Shown in pieces: positions 37,759 through 47,936 of a DNA stretch of 64,000 bases; the first letter of the stretch is position 1; each line of letters opens with the position of its first letter. The position numbers were made by a program, and so were the translations under genes. Origin of the DNA: Shewanella maritima (lineage in GTDB: Bacteria; Pseudomonadota; Gammaproteobacteria; Enterobacterales; Shewanellaceae); assembly GCF_004295345.1 (NCBI RefSeq), contig NZ_CP036200.1:3721501-3785500 (forward strand). Direction: 5' to 3'. The notes below the pieces were generated by a model. That model worked only from the letters and a program-made list of their open reading frames with translations. It was not told the origin of the DNA and did not search any database.

Positions 37759-38859
37759 TTAGGTATTTTGCAGCGTTGACGCGCTAGGTTTTGGTACACA
37801 ATAAAGCACCGTTTCCAACAGCATGTCGCCATAGACACGCAAATACATGTCGTAATTCGGGTTCATTTCGTTGATGAGTGCCGGTATTTTCCACAGATCA
37901 CTCGGTGTGTGATAAAGGCAAATAGCCAGTACCGGCGTATAGTCTTGAATGATATTTCTAGCACCATTCAACGCGGCGACTTCGGCGCCTTCGACGTCCA
38001 TTTTGATAAAATTTGGCTTGGCGGAGTACACCACATCATCTAAGGCTACACAGTTGATGGTTGTGGCATCGAGACTATCAAGTGATAGCTTGCTTGAAGT
38101 ATTTTGACTGGCATCAAAGCTTAGTTGCGCACTTTCACTCCATACTCCCGCAGGATAGACAAAAATATGCGCGCTACTATTAGTTTGAGACAATTTAGCG
38201 CTAGTACGACTTAACCGGGTAAGGTTGGCGGTATCTGGCTCAAAGCTGGCACAATATTCAATGACTTTATTGTACTTGTCGGCGGCGAAAAATAGCTGTT
38301 CAAGTGTGTCGCCAATGTAGGCGCCTGCATCAATGAACCTGATTCGTTCAAGAGTGGCAAGGGCAGGAACATCTTCACAAAAGTACTGTATTTGGCTGTC
38401 AGGAATAGGGTAGTCCGCTATGTCAAAATCGGTTCTAAATCTGACTATTTGATCAAGTAGTTGCCTGCTCTTGTCATCCGACAGTAAATGGCGAAATTGT
38501 TCGATCCCCGCACCATCAACACGTTTGCTCTGGTCTTGGTCAAACCAAAGGCTATGGACTTTCAATTGTTCAATAATCGCAGGGAAGGCATGCAGTGACT
38601 CGGTAAAGTCATAAACTTTAGTAAACCCCTGTGATAGTAATTGCGCTTTGATCTTGCTAGAGATCAAGCCAACCGAGATATAGATGGGCACATCTTTATT
38701 TGCGATAGGTTCTGGCCTAAGTACGGCTAAGCCTTGAACACTGGTTTTATTAGAAAAGCCGTCAATAATGCCAATGGGATTGATGTTAGGTAATGGTTTG
38801 ATTGTATTTAAGAAAATCTCGCCTTGAATACCTGCGCCAAAGATATAAATCTCAGTCAT
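37759..38859 (-). CDS. FkbM-family methyltransferase with N-terminal nucleotide-binding-like domain
   Basis: A 366-residue protein. The N-terminal 90 residues form a Rossmann-like segment starting EIYIFGAGIQGEIFLNTIK, found in front of some sugar-modifying enzymes. The C-terminal half is an FkbM-type SAM methyltransferase (FIDAGAYIGDTLEQL, then IKMDVEGAEVAALNGA). ATG 38859 has GGAGGG seven bases upstream and overlaps the ligase stop by 8 nt, so translation is probably coupled. It is likely an O-methyltransferase acting on the glycan or on the carrier-bound acyl group. Confidence 0.8.
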   Translation of the reverse strand: MTEIYIFGAGIQGEIFLNTIKPLPNINPIGIIDGFSNKTSVQGLAVLRPEPIANKDVPIYISVGLISSKIKAQLLSQGFTKVYDFTESLHAFPAIIEQLKVHSLWFDQDQSKRVDGAGIEQFRHLLSDDKSRQLLDQIVRFRTDFDIADYPIPDSQIQYFCEDVPALATLERIRFIDAGAYIGDTLEQLFFAADKYNKVIEYCASFEPDTANLTRLSRTSAKLSQTNSSAHIFVYPAGVWSESAQLSFDASQNTSSKLSLDSLDATTINCVALDDVVYSAKPNFIKMDVEGAEVAALNGARNIIQDYTPVLAICLYHTPSDLWKIPALINEMNPNYDMYLRVYGDMLLETVLYCVPKPSASTLQNT

Positions 38860-40441
38860 CAGCAGACCCTCCATATAACATCATTCTAAGGCTGTCAGTC
38901 CAGCCGTCGTTGAGCTTGCTATATTGCTCTCTTAACATGAGCTTTGATACTTTACCTGTAGCGGTTAGCGGCAGCTCATCAGGGAAGAAGTATTTTAACG
39001 GCCGCTGGAAGGCGGCGAGCTGTTTATTGGCTAACTTCCTTAGCTCAGACTCAATCTTTTTCGACTCAATCGTATTGGGCTCAGCAATACAGATAGCCAC
39101 TATCACTTCACCTAACAGGGTATCTTCAACACCAATCACTGCGATTTCGTGGATTGCACTGTGTTGCAATAAAACGCTCTCGATATCTTTAGGGTAGATA
39201 TTTATCCCACCCGAAATAATGATATCTTTTTTTCGCCCTACATAGCTGAGGAAACCATCTGCGTCTTTTTCGCCTAAATCGCCAGTAAGGAAATACTCTT
39301 TGTGGAACGATTGCTGCGTTAGTACCTGCTGCTGATAATAACCGCTAAATGCTAGCGGCGTGCGCACAGCAATTTCGCCAACAGTATCCTTGGTAACCTC
39401 CTTATATTCATCATCGAGTATTACAAGGTCTATGTTGTTACATGCACTGCCAACGGTTTGATATTTAGCCGAGGCCTGAGCTGGAGATAAATTAGTGGCA
39501 ACGGCAATTTCTGTCGCGCCGTAAATTTCATGGAAGTCACAACCGATAGCGTTAAATACCTGCGCTTTGAACTTGGCATCAATCGGTGCTGATGATGTCA
39601 CTATGGTGTTTAACGATGTCAGTTGTTTTGCATTGGCGATAAGCTGTTTCTTTAACGCGTATAAGTGCGAAGATACCGAGATGACGAAGCTAACTTGATA
39701 TTGCTCCACCAGGTTTAGCCATTGACTAGGGGTGAACTTACCTAGGTGCACCATGGTGCAACCAAGCAGTAATGGTACGAATGTTAGTCGTTGACCCAGT
39801 GAGTGGAAGAAGGGGGATGCGCACAAACTCACATCGCGCTCAGTTAAATGATACAGCTCCCATGATTGCTTGGCTCGTTCCAGCTTGACCTGCTGTGAGA
39901 TCATAATTGGCTTTGGCGCACCGGTCGAACCAGAAGACAGGGTGATCAAAAAATCTTGTGCTCCTTGCCAGCTGGCTATGCGTGCGTCTAGCTCGGCTGA
40001 TACTCGGTTATTGCCTTGCGAGATTTCGGCATTATTTTGCGAAACAGCTGATAAATCAACAGCTGACAAATCAATGGTCGCTATAGCGTGTTTTGCTTGA
40101 GCCGTTTTTTGAATGGCGCCGGCGCTACCAGCCAATATGTTGGCATCAACGGCCTGGCAGGCGCGTATCAGCTGCGCTGGCAACAGCTGACCGTTCATTG
40201 GTATACAGCAGCCATTGAGTTTGGCGATGGCCAAGCAGGTACAGATATTATCTTTTTGATTATCTGTAATTAACGCCACCCGTGGTCTTTGCTGCCCTGA
40301 TTTGTCGATGATTTTACAAGCGAGGGTTTCTATTTCTGCAAGTAGCTGAGCATAGGTGTAAGTATCTTCAGCATCTACAAGTGCTAGCTTGTCTGGAAAG
40401 CGAGTTGCAGCGCGATGAAAATAATCGTAAATGACAGACAT
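38852..40441 (-). CDS. AMP-forming acyl-CoA/acyl-ACP ligase
   Basis: A 529-residue adenylate-forming enzyme. Core motifs are LITLSSGSTGAPKPIM (P-loop), GATEIAVATNL (A5-like), FLTGDLGEKDADGFLSYVGRKKD (A7-A8), and the C-terminal LPLTATGKVSKLMLR with the catalytic lysine. It lies six bases downstream of a dedicated acyl carrier protein gene, so it most likely loads a carboxylic acid onto that carrier rather than onto CoA. The acid is unknown. Known nonulosonates carry unusual N-acyl groups, which is the inferred use here. Confidence 0.82.
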   Translation of the reverse strand: MSVIYDYFHRAATRFPDKLALVDAEDTYTYAQLLAEIETLACKIIDKSGQQRPRVALITDNQKDNICTCLAIAKLNGCCIPMNGQLLPAQLIRACQAVDANILAGSAGAIQKTAQAKHAIATIDLSAVDLSAVSQNNAEISQGNNRVSAELDARIASWQGAQDFLITLSSGSTGAPKPIMISQQVKLERAKQSWELYHLTERDVSLCASPFFHSLGQRLTFVPLLLGCTMVHLGKFTPSQWLNLVEQYQVSFVISVSSHLYALKKQLIANAKQLTSLNTIVTSSAPIDAKFKAQVFNAIGCDFHEIYGATEIAVATNLSPAQASAKYQTVGSACNNIDLVILDDEYKEVTKDTVGEIAVRTPLAFSGYYQQQVLTQQSFHKEYFLTGDLGEKDADGFLSYVGRKKDIIISGGINIYPKDIESVLLQHSAIHEIAVIGVEDTLLGEVIVAICIAEPNTIESKKIESELRKLANKQLAAFQRPLKYFFPDELPLTATGKVSKLMLREQYSKLNDGWTDSLRMMLYGGSADD

Positions 40442-40446
40442 TGGGA

Positions 40447-40701
40447 TTAGTTACTCGTCATTTTTGCTAAGGCGGCAGCGGCCAGTCCACCCACGACTTG
40501 TAGAGATGAGTCTGCAAGTTCGATAGGGGTAAACTTGATAGAAAATTCACTCTCGAGGGTCATGATAAGACTTAAAATCGCGAATGAATCTAATAAGCCC
40601 TCAGTGACGAAATTACTATGCTCAGTGACTGATACTTCATCAGCATGCTGCTTGATGTAGTCAATGATAGTGTTGGTTATGTCTTGTTGTGCTTGATTCA
40701 T
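40447..40701 (-). CDS. Dedicated acyl carrier protein of the nonulosonate operon
   Basis: An 84-residue carrier protein with the phosphopantetheine serine in GLLDSFAILSLIMTLE (Ser39). Helix positions and acidic surface are as in ACP. It is not the fatty-acid AcpP, which is highly acidic and carries DSLD. It sits between the pseudaminic acid synthase gene and the ligase that presumably charges it. Confidence 0.88.
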   Translation of the reverse strand: MNQAQQDITNTIIDYIKQHADEVSVTEHSNFVTEGLLDSFAILSLIMTLESEFSIKFTPIELADSSLQVVGGLAAAALAKMTSN

Positions 40702-40755
40702 TGTCAGTTCTTTATGTTTGTTCTTAAAGTTAGTTTTACTGGCTATTGATGGTCG

Positions 40756-41820
40756 CTACTCAATGATGTCCCAACTAAGGCGATCGCCAGCGACCACATT
40801 GGTTTTGATCTTACGCCCTAGAATAAGGGGCAGGTATTTAGGCGCTAAGCCAAAACCTGGACGCACGGAGCGAACGTTCTCCATTGACAGCACATCACCT
40901 GCTTGCAAATCTTGGCTGATATACAAAGATCGACGTCCGTTGCTATTTTTCGCCGCCTCTGGGGTGAGGCTGTATTCAACCTTACCAATGGCAGCTTCTG
41001 CACGGCGAATTTCGGTGATCATGGTTTGAAATTCTTCAATCGTCAGCGAAAAGAAGCTATCGACTGTTTCTTCGCCGTCATCAAGTTTGATGTGCTTTTC
41101 GATTACACAAGCTCCCATAGTGACTGCTGCAATAGGTACACCTATGCCTACCGTGTGATCAGACAGTCCAACAGGGCAAGCAAAGGTTTGCGCCAAGCTT
41201 TGAATCGTGGTCAGGTTAACTTCTTCCGCCGGAGTTGGGTAGGCGGTGGTACATTTTAGTAATATGACCTGTTGGCAGCCATTTTCTTGCAGGCAATCAA
41301 TAGCTTGACTGATATCCGTTAAGCTAGCTAAGCCTGTTGATACAATCACTGGCTTTCCTGTCGCAGCCACCTTTTTAAGTAAGCCGAAATCGACAATTTC
41401 AGGTGAAGCAATTTTATATGCCTTTACTGGGAACTGCTCTAATACATCAACCGAGGTGTCATCGAACACTGAGCCAAATAATTCAATACCCAGCTTTTGT
41501 GCTTCTTCAAATAGCGCTGGTAGCCATTCCCAAGGGGTATGGGCATATTCGTAGAGGTTATACAGGTTCTGATACTTGGCCCAGGCGTTATCGCTTGGAA
41601 TAGCAAAATCACCATGGTTAACATTAAGTGTAATGGTATCTGGGCGGTAAACTTGCAATTTTATGGCGTCAGCACCGGTTGCTGCACCAGCTCTCAATAG
41701 CTCAAGTGCCTTGTCTAAACTGCCGCCATGGTTTCCTGAAAGCTCAGCAATAATATAGCTCGGTTCGCCTGCTGCGACTTTTTTATCACCAATAGTGACT
41801 TGGTTTTGTAGTTCGTTCAT
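40756..41820 (-). CDS. pseI: Pseudaminic acid synthase
   Basis: A 354-residue NeuB-family enzyme that condenses phosphoenolpyruvate with the 6-deoxy-altrose derivative to form pseudaminic acid. The TIM barrel holds SYIIAELSGNHGGSLDKALE, the metal/substrate loops KLQVYRPDTIT, IVSTGLA, LLKCTTAYPTP and VGLSDHTVG, and EKHIKLDD. The C-terminal SAF/antifreeze-like domain contains NGRRSLYISQDLQAGD. The GN(H)GG-type N-terminal motif and overall sequence favour PseI over NeuB or LegI, in line with pseB, pseC, pseG and pseF in the operon. Confidence 0.93.
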   Translation of the reverse strand: MNELQNQVTIGDKKVAAGEPSYIIAELSGNHGGSLDKALELLRAGAATGADAIKLQVYRPDTITLNVNHGDFAIPSDNAWAKYQNLYNLYEYAHTPWEWLPALFEEAQKLGIELFGSVFDDTSVDVLEQFPVKAYKIASPEIVDFGLLKKVAATGKPVIVSTGLASLTDISQAIDCLQENGCQQVILLKCTTAYPTPAEEVNLTTIQSLAQTFACPVGLSDHTVGIGVPIAAVTMGACVIEKHIKLDDGEETVDSFFSLTIEEFQTMITEIRRAEAAIGKVEYSLTPEAAKNSNGRRSLYISQDLQAGDVLSMENVRSVRPGFGLAPKYLPLILGRKIKTNVVAGDRLSWDIIE

Positions 41821-41829
41821 AGGAAGCCT

Positions 41830-42957
41830 TTAATCAAGTGTTACCCACTGCTGTTGCGCATGAGATTTTGCTGCGTTATCAAGCAGTGAAAGCCCTTCAT
41901 GGGCGTGTTGCCAGCCAAAGACGTACGGGGAGTTATGCTTACCAGATTGTTTGAATTCGATTAGTGCATCGGCGATGTCTTGATAGAGGTTGGCAAACGC
42001 CTCGATAAACCCGCCAGGATGTCCAGCTTTAAAGCGTTCTCTAATCTCGCTCGGGAATAAGCAATTGCCGCGGTTATAGATAGTTTCAACTGATTGTTGA
42101 TTGAAAATATGTAATTGCTCTGGGTGTTCCTGTACCCAGTGACCGCTGCCCTTGTCACCAAACACTGAAATACGTAGACCATTTTTGTGGCCAATAGCGG
42201 TTTTACTCATCCAGTAAGACGCTCGAATGTTCTGCTCGCACTTTAACCAAATGTTGGCATCATCGATGATGTTGTCGAACACAGAGTAATGATTAAAATC
42301 TGCGTTGACAGCCGTCGGAGTTAACCCAGTTACAAAGCTGCTGATATGATGTACATGCACTGCAAGGTCAAGTAACAATGTTGGGATATCACCATCTTCA
42401 AGGCGCCATGCTTGCGGTGACATATCATTGATTTCTTGAATAAAACCATCAGAAGGCATTTCAGCACGGACTTGCAATATCTTCCCTAAATCGCCCGCTT
42501 CTACATGCTTTTTCAGTACCCTTAACATAGGGTAACCGCTGTAGTTAAAGGTTACAGCAAGAAAACCTTTAGTTTTATTTAGCGTATGCTGAATTGATTT
42601 TGATTGTTCGATGGTTGCCGTGAGCGCTTTTTCACAGATAACTGCTATTCCTGCTTCTAATAGCTCGCAGACAACTTGCTCGTGATCAGGGGTTGGCGTC
42701 AGTACCACCACAGCATCGAGGTTGGCTGCTTGCTGCGCAATATATTGTCGCCAGTCGTGGTAAATAAGCTCAGGTGGAATTTGCCAGTAGCTGCCAGTAT
42801 CAAGGCTTTTGGTAGCATCACGAGAAAAACACCCCGAAACCAGCTTCCAGGTGCCGTCAAGCTGGCAAGCTACGCTATGAGCATAGCCTACGGCTGAGTT
42901 ATACGCGCCGCCAATAAAGCCTATGTTCAGTGGTGCTGTGTTTCGTTTTTGTTGCAT
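41830..42957 (-). CDS. Gfo/Idh/MocA-family oxidoreductase
   Basis: A 375-residue NAD(P)-dependent sugar oxidoreductase. The N-terminal Rossmann motif is NIGFIGGAYNSAVGYAHSV, followed by VVLTPTPDHEQVVCELLE and the catalytic CEKALT segment (EK-P-like). The C-terminal domain has LLDLAVHVHHISSF. ATG 42957 has AAGGA close upstream; the frame opens 31 codons earlier inside pseG. It is not one of the six core pseudaminic enzymes, so it probably oxidises, reduces or epimerises an intermediate or a side-chain precursor. Confidence 0.82.
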   Translation of the reverse strand: MQQKRNTAPLNIGFIGGAYNSAVGYAHSVACQLDGTWKLVSGCFSRDATKSLDTGSYWQIPPELIYHDWRQYIAQQAANLDAVVVLTPTPDHEQVVCELLEAGIAVICEKALTATIEQSKSIQHTLNKTKGFLAVTFNYSGYPMLRVLKKHVEAGDLGKILQVRAEMPSDGFIQEINDMSPQAWRLEDGDIPTLLLDLAVHVHHISSFVTGLTPTAVNADFNHYSVFDNIIDDANIWLKCEQNIRASYWMSKTAIGHKNGLRISVFGDKGSGHWVQEHPEQLHIFNQQSVETIYNRGNCLFPSEIRERFKAGHPGGFIEAFANLYQDIADALIEFKQSGKHNSPYVFGWQHAHEGLSLLDNAAKSHAQQQWVTLD

Positions 42958-42970
42958 TAAATCCTTACCT

Positions 42971-44619
42971 TTAGTCCTGCCTACGGGACTGCGGCTGACG
43001 CATGACATAGTGAAAATCATCACTTGATGCACCAGCAAAAAATGTTCCAATTACGTCATGGTATTCATGAGTTAATGGTACGTCTTCAAAGCCAAGATAG
43101 TCGTTCATCAGTTTTACATAGTTGTTTTTCTTATGAATTACGGCTATCCAAGGGGTATCTGGGTGATGCTTGTCACAGTGTTCTAACTGCCAATTGAGCG
43201 CCAGCATTGCGTCCTGGAACGAAGTGCTTTGCTCTGTAACAAACCAACCACCGATAAGAAATTGACGTTGCAGCAGATGAGCAAGGTGACCAGCATCTAG
43301 CTGATAAACTTGATGCCAAATGTATAAACTGATTTGCTCATTATGTTCTAGAGCGAATGAGTCACGAGAGCTAGTAAACCACCAGTGGTAGTGCCCGAGC
43401 CTTGGGATCGCTGTGGTAGCAATCATGTTTTTGGCGTTGGCTGCGAGATTACGGCTGTCCAAATAATGATTGATATCGGAATCAACAACCGCTCGTACTC
43501 GATAGTTGTCGTTGAGCCGTTCATATTGGTGTTGCTGCGAATACGGCTTGGTGTAGGTTTCAAGCGGCTTACTACATCCATGAGTCATCACTTCAGCGAC
43601 CCTTGATGCTCCCATGCCATCGATGGCGATGGTATTGATATCAAGCAGCGCGGTTACTCTGTCGTAGTTAGCCTCTATCGTTTGTACCAATTTAGCTAGC
43701 TGCGCGAGTTCCATGTCAGTATCGCAATGGAAATAATGGCCAATTCCTTCTAGCGCACTAATATCTGTTTGTTGATTCGCTGATAAAGAAAAAGTGACTG
43801 CAGGTTTTTTCAGGGCAAGCAGTTGATAAAGCACACCACCAGCCGCGCCAATGTATAAATCACATGCCGCAATATGTGGGTACAAGTCATAGCAATCGGT
43901 AATTGGCTCTACCCAATCATCCTGTTCAAACAAGGATAGCAATTGCTGCTTGTTATCTGTCAACGGACCTATGATGGGTTTAATCAGCCAGTTGTTTTGT
44001 TTGGCTTGCTCAGCTAGCGCTGAAATAAGCCCTGCGCTCGTATGGCTATCTCCGCCGCCGCCAATGCCAACAAGAATGGTAAATCTGCTGTTAACGCCTG
44101 CGGCGACAGCTTGGCTATAAGCGCTGCCCAATAACGCATACTGTGGCCCCAACAGCACATTGGCTTCAGGGGCACAAGATTTTGATAATAGTCTTTGGTA
44201 TCAGGCCCGCGCCATCGCACGTCCAGTAATGCGTCGCAGTGGTGCTCGCGGCATAAGTCATCAATAACCAACAGTCTCACATCTGGACTTCTGACTAATT
44301 GCTCCCATTGTTTGTCGAGGTTGTAGTCATCCACCACTAACCACGTTGCATCAATCTGCGAAATGGCTTCAGTCGTCCGTTTGGCATCTTCAACTGCATC
44401 TAATTTATTGAGCTCGGTATCTTTGAGCTCAGTACCTTGGTACAAGTACTGGTGCGTAAAGTCCTTCAAAAAGGGCACAATCGAGGGCTCATACACACTC
44501 AGCAGAAAGTAGCATTGGTGACCAACTTGGGTTAATGCCTCAGCGAGACTGATACACCTTACTAAGTGTCCAACCCCTTGCCCCTGACCTGTATTGACTC
44601 GAAAAGCAATGTTAGCCAT
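42971..44619 (-). pseudogene. pseG: PseG hydrolase fused to a GNAT acetyltransferase domain, frameshifted
   Basis: PseG releases UDP from UDP-2,4-diacetamido-trideoxy-altrose. The first frame (44619 to about 44164) gives AFRVNTGQGQGVGHLVRCISLA through DVRWRGPDTKDYYQNLVPLK, then runs into unrelated sequence. The family continuation NVLLGPQYALLG is found in the next frame, read on to 42971. One missing base at about 44163 (AAG-CC instead of AAG-NCC) explains this; restored, the protein has 549 residues. Its last ~175 residues (from YRVRAVVDSDINHYLDSRN to HKKNNYVKLMNDYLGFEDV) look like a GNAT domain and may be the missing PseH. The start overlaps pseF by 8 nt. Confidence 0.82.
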
Positions 44620-45340
44620 GGGATTTCTCCGTCATCACTGCTGTCTCTGCCAACATTAGTTTGTGCAGCGCCTCTGCTCTGCGCCAGTCATCTAGGGTGT
44701 CAATGTCTTGCACCTGATGGTTTGGGAGGACAAAAGGCATAGCTTCGCTGGAAAACATTCCCTTGCTTTTTGGGTCGACAAAGGCACTTGCTTTGCCCCA
44801 GTAAAATTGCCCAGCATCATGGTAAGCTTTTTCAAGATCCTGTGAGCGACTATTAAAATGCTGTGGCTGAAACATTTGCACGCCATTGTCATCGGTAACT
44901 TTAAAAGCACGTTGGATAGGTGATGGGAATTCAGTGACCGCAAAGCAGTAGTTTTTTTTCTGTTGCAGCAAAAGTTGCTCTAGTGATTGGCGTAATGTTT
45001 CGCCCTGAACAAAAGGGGCGGTCGCATACAGTACGCAGACAAACTCTGGATCATAGTGGTGCTCTCGCAACCAGTTGATTGCGTGGGTGATAACAACCGC
45101 AGTTGTGGCGTGATCATCTGAAAGCTGCGCAGGCCTAACAAAGGGTACTTCAGCGCCATATTGCTTGGCAACATTGGCAATCTTTTGGCAATCAGTGGAT
45201 ACAATGACCTTATCGAAACAATTCGACTCAAGCGCCGCTTCAATCGAGTAAGCAATGATTGGCTTACCGTTAAACAGTTTAATATTCTTGCCCACAATAC
45301 GTTTGCTGCCGCCGCGTGCTGGAATAATGGCTACTTTCAT
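44612..45340 (-). CDS. pseF: Pseudaminic acid cytidylyltransferase
   Basis: A 242-residue CMP-nonulosonate synthetase that activates pseudaminic acid with CTP, the last cytosolic step. The nucleotide-binding motif IIPARGGSKRIVGKNIK is at the N-terminus, then IAYSIEAAL, VIVSTDCQKIA and the acidic metal-binding end VQDIDTLDDWRRAE. Length is typical. It overlaps pseC by 4 nt (ATGA) and pseG by 8 nt, indicating one translationally coupled operon. Confidence 0.95.
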   Translation of the reverse strand: MKVAIIPARGGSKRIVGKNIKLFNGKPIIAYSIEAALESNCFDKVIVSTDCQKIANVAKQYGAEVPFVRPAQLSDDHATTAVVITHAINWLREHHYDPEFVCVLYATAPFVQGETLRQSLEQLLLQQKKNYCFAVTEFPSPIQRAFKVTDDNGVQMFQPQHFNSRSQDLEKAYHDAGQFYWGKASAFVDPKSKGMFSSEAMPFVLPNHQVQDIDTLDDWRRAEALHKLMLAETAVMTEKSHG

Positions 45341-46478
45341 AGCAAGGCCTCAAGCGTGTCACAAATATAATCAACTTGCGCTGGAGTAAGCTCGGGATAG
45401 AGCGGCAGTGATAGCAACTGGCTATATAAGGTCTCTGCTTGTGGCGCATCGCCTTCATTAAAGCCTTGAGCTAGATAGTATGGCTGTAAATGAACCGGGA
45501 AATAATGCACATGTACTTGAATATTCGCCTGTCTCATTGCATTGAAAACTTGTTTTCGCTTGGTTGGGTTATGTAATTTGATTAACAATAAATGCCTAGC
45601 AGAATAGCTATTACTTAGAGGCTCAATGGTGTCTAAGGGTAACTTGCTTAGTCTTTGTTGGTATTGCTTGGCAAGTTCATTGCGCTTAGCTGTATAGTTA
45701 TCTAGGCGAGCGAGTTGTGACACACCTAAAGCCGCATGTATGTCACTCATGCGGTAGTTTAAACCCAATTCATGTTGCTCATAATACCAATCACCTTCAT
45801 CCGGTCTGAGTAATTCCGCGCAGTTTTTATCTATTCCATGACTACGCAGGCTTTTGAGCTTACTCACTAAGTTTGAATTTTGCGTGGTGAGCACACCACC
45901 TTCGGCAGTGGTAACAATTTTGACGGGGTGGAAACTAAATACGCATATATCACTGAACTGGCAACAGCCCACATGTTTGTCGTGATAACGACTACCTATG
46001 GCATGAGAGGCATCTTCAATAATGGCGATATCGTATTGACTAGCAACCTGTTGAATAGCTTGCATATTGCAGCTGTGGCCGGCCAAGTGAACCGGAATGA
46101 TGACTTTTGGTAACTTGCCAATACTTGCTGCATGAGCAAGCTTTAGCTCAAGCGCTTTAGGGCACATATTGCCTGTTGCAGGGTCTACGTCTACAAAGTC
46201 GACTTTAGCGCCGCATAATCTGGCGCAATTGGCTGAAGCAACGAAGGTAAGCGGGCTGGTCCATACCCAGCTATGCTCATCTACACCTAAAGCCATGCAG
46301 GCAATATGCAGCGCAGAAGTTGCGCTATTTACCGCGATTGCATGTTTTGCACCAACATATTGGGCAATGGCGCTTTCGAACTCGGGCACTTTAGGCCCTT
46401 GAGTAAGAAAGTCTGACGTGAGTACATTTAATACTGAGTCGATGTCTTCTTGAGTAATGTCTTGTTTGCCATAAGGGA

Positions 46479-46482
<4 letters not shown>
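45337..46482 (-). CDS. pseC: UDP-4-amino-4,6-dideoxy-N-acetyl-beta-L-altrosamine transaminase
   Basis: A 381-residue PLP-dependent aminotransferase of the DegT/DnrJ/EryC1 family that aminates the PseB product at C4. The PLP lysine is in VFSFHPVKIVTTAEGG near residue 185, preceded by EDASHAIGSRYHDKHVG. The N-terminus PYGKQDITQEDIDSVLNVL is typical of PseC. It overlaps the restored pseB frame and pseF by 4 nt each. Confidence 0.96.

Positions 46483-47936
<1,454 letters not shown>

Noticed and set aside
40756..41820. Sialic or legionaminic acid synthase
   Set aside because: The neighbours are PseB, PseC, PseG and PseF homologues rather than NeuA/NeuC or Leg genes, so pseudaminic acid is the better fit.
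44150..44180. Programmed ribosomal frameshift in pseG
   Set aside because: The site (CTG AAG CCA ATG) has no X-XXY-YYZ slippery heptamer and no strong downstream structure was noted; a missing base is simpler.
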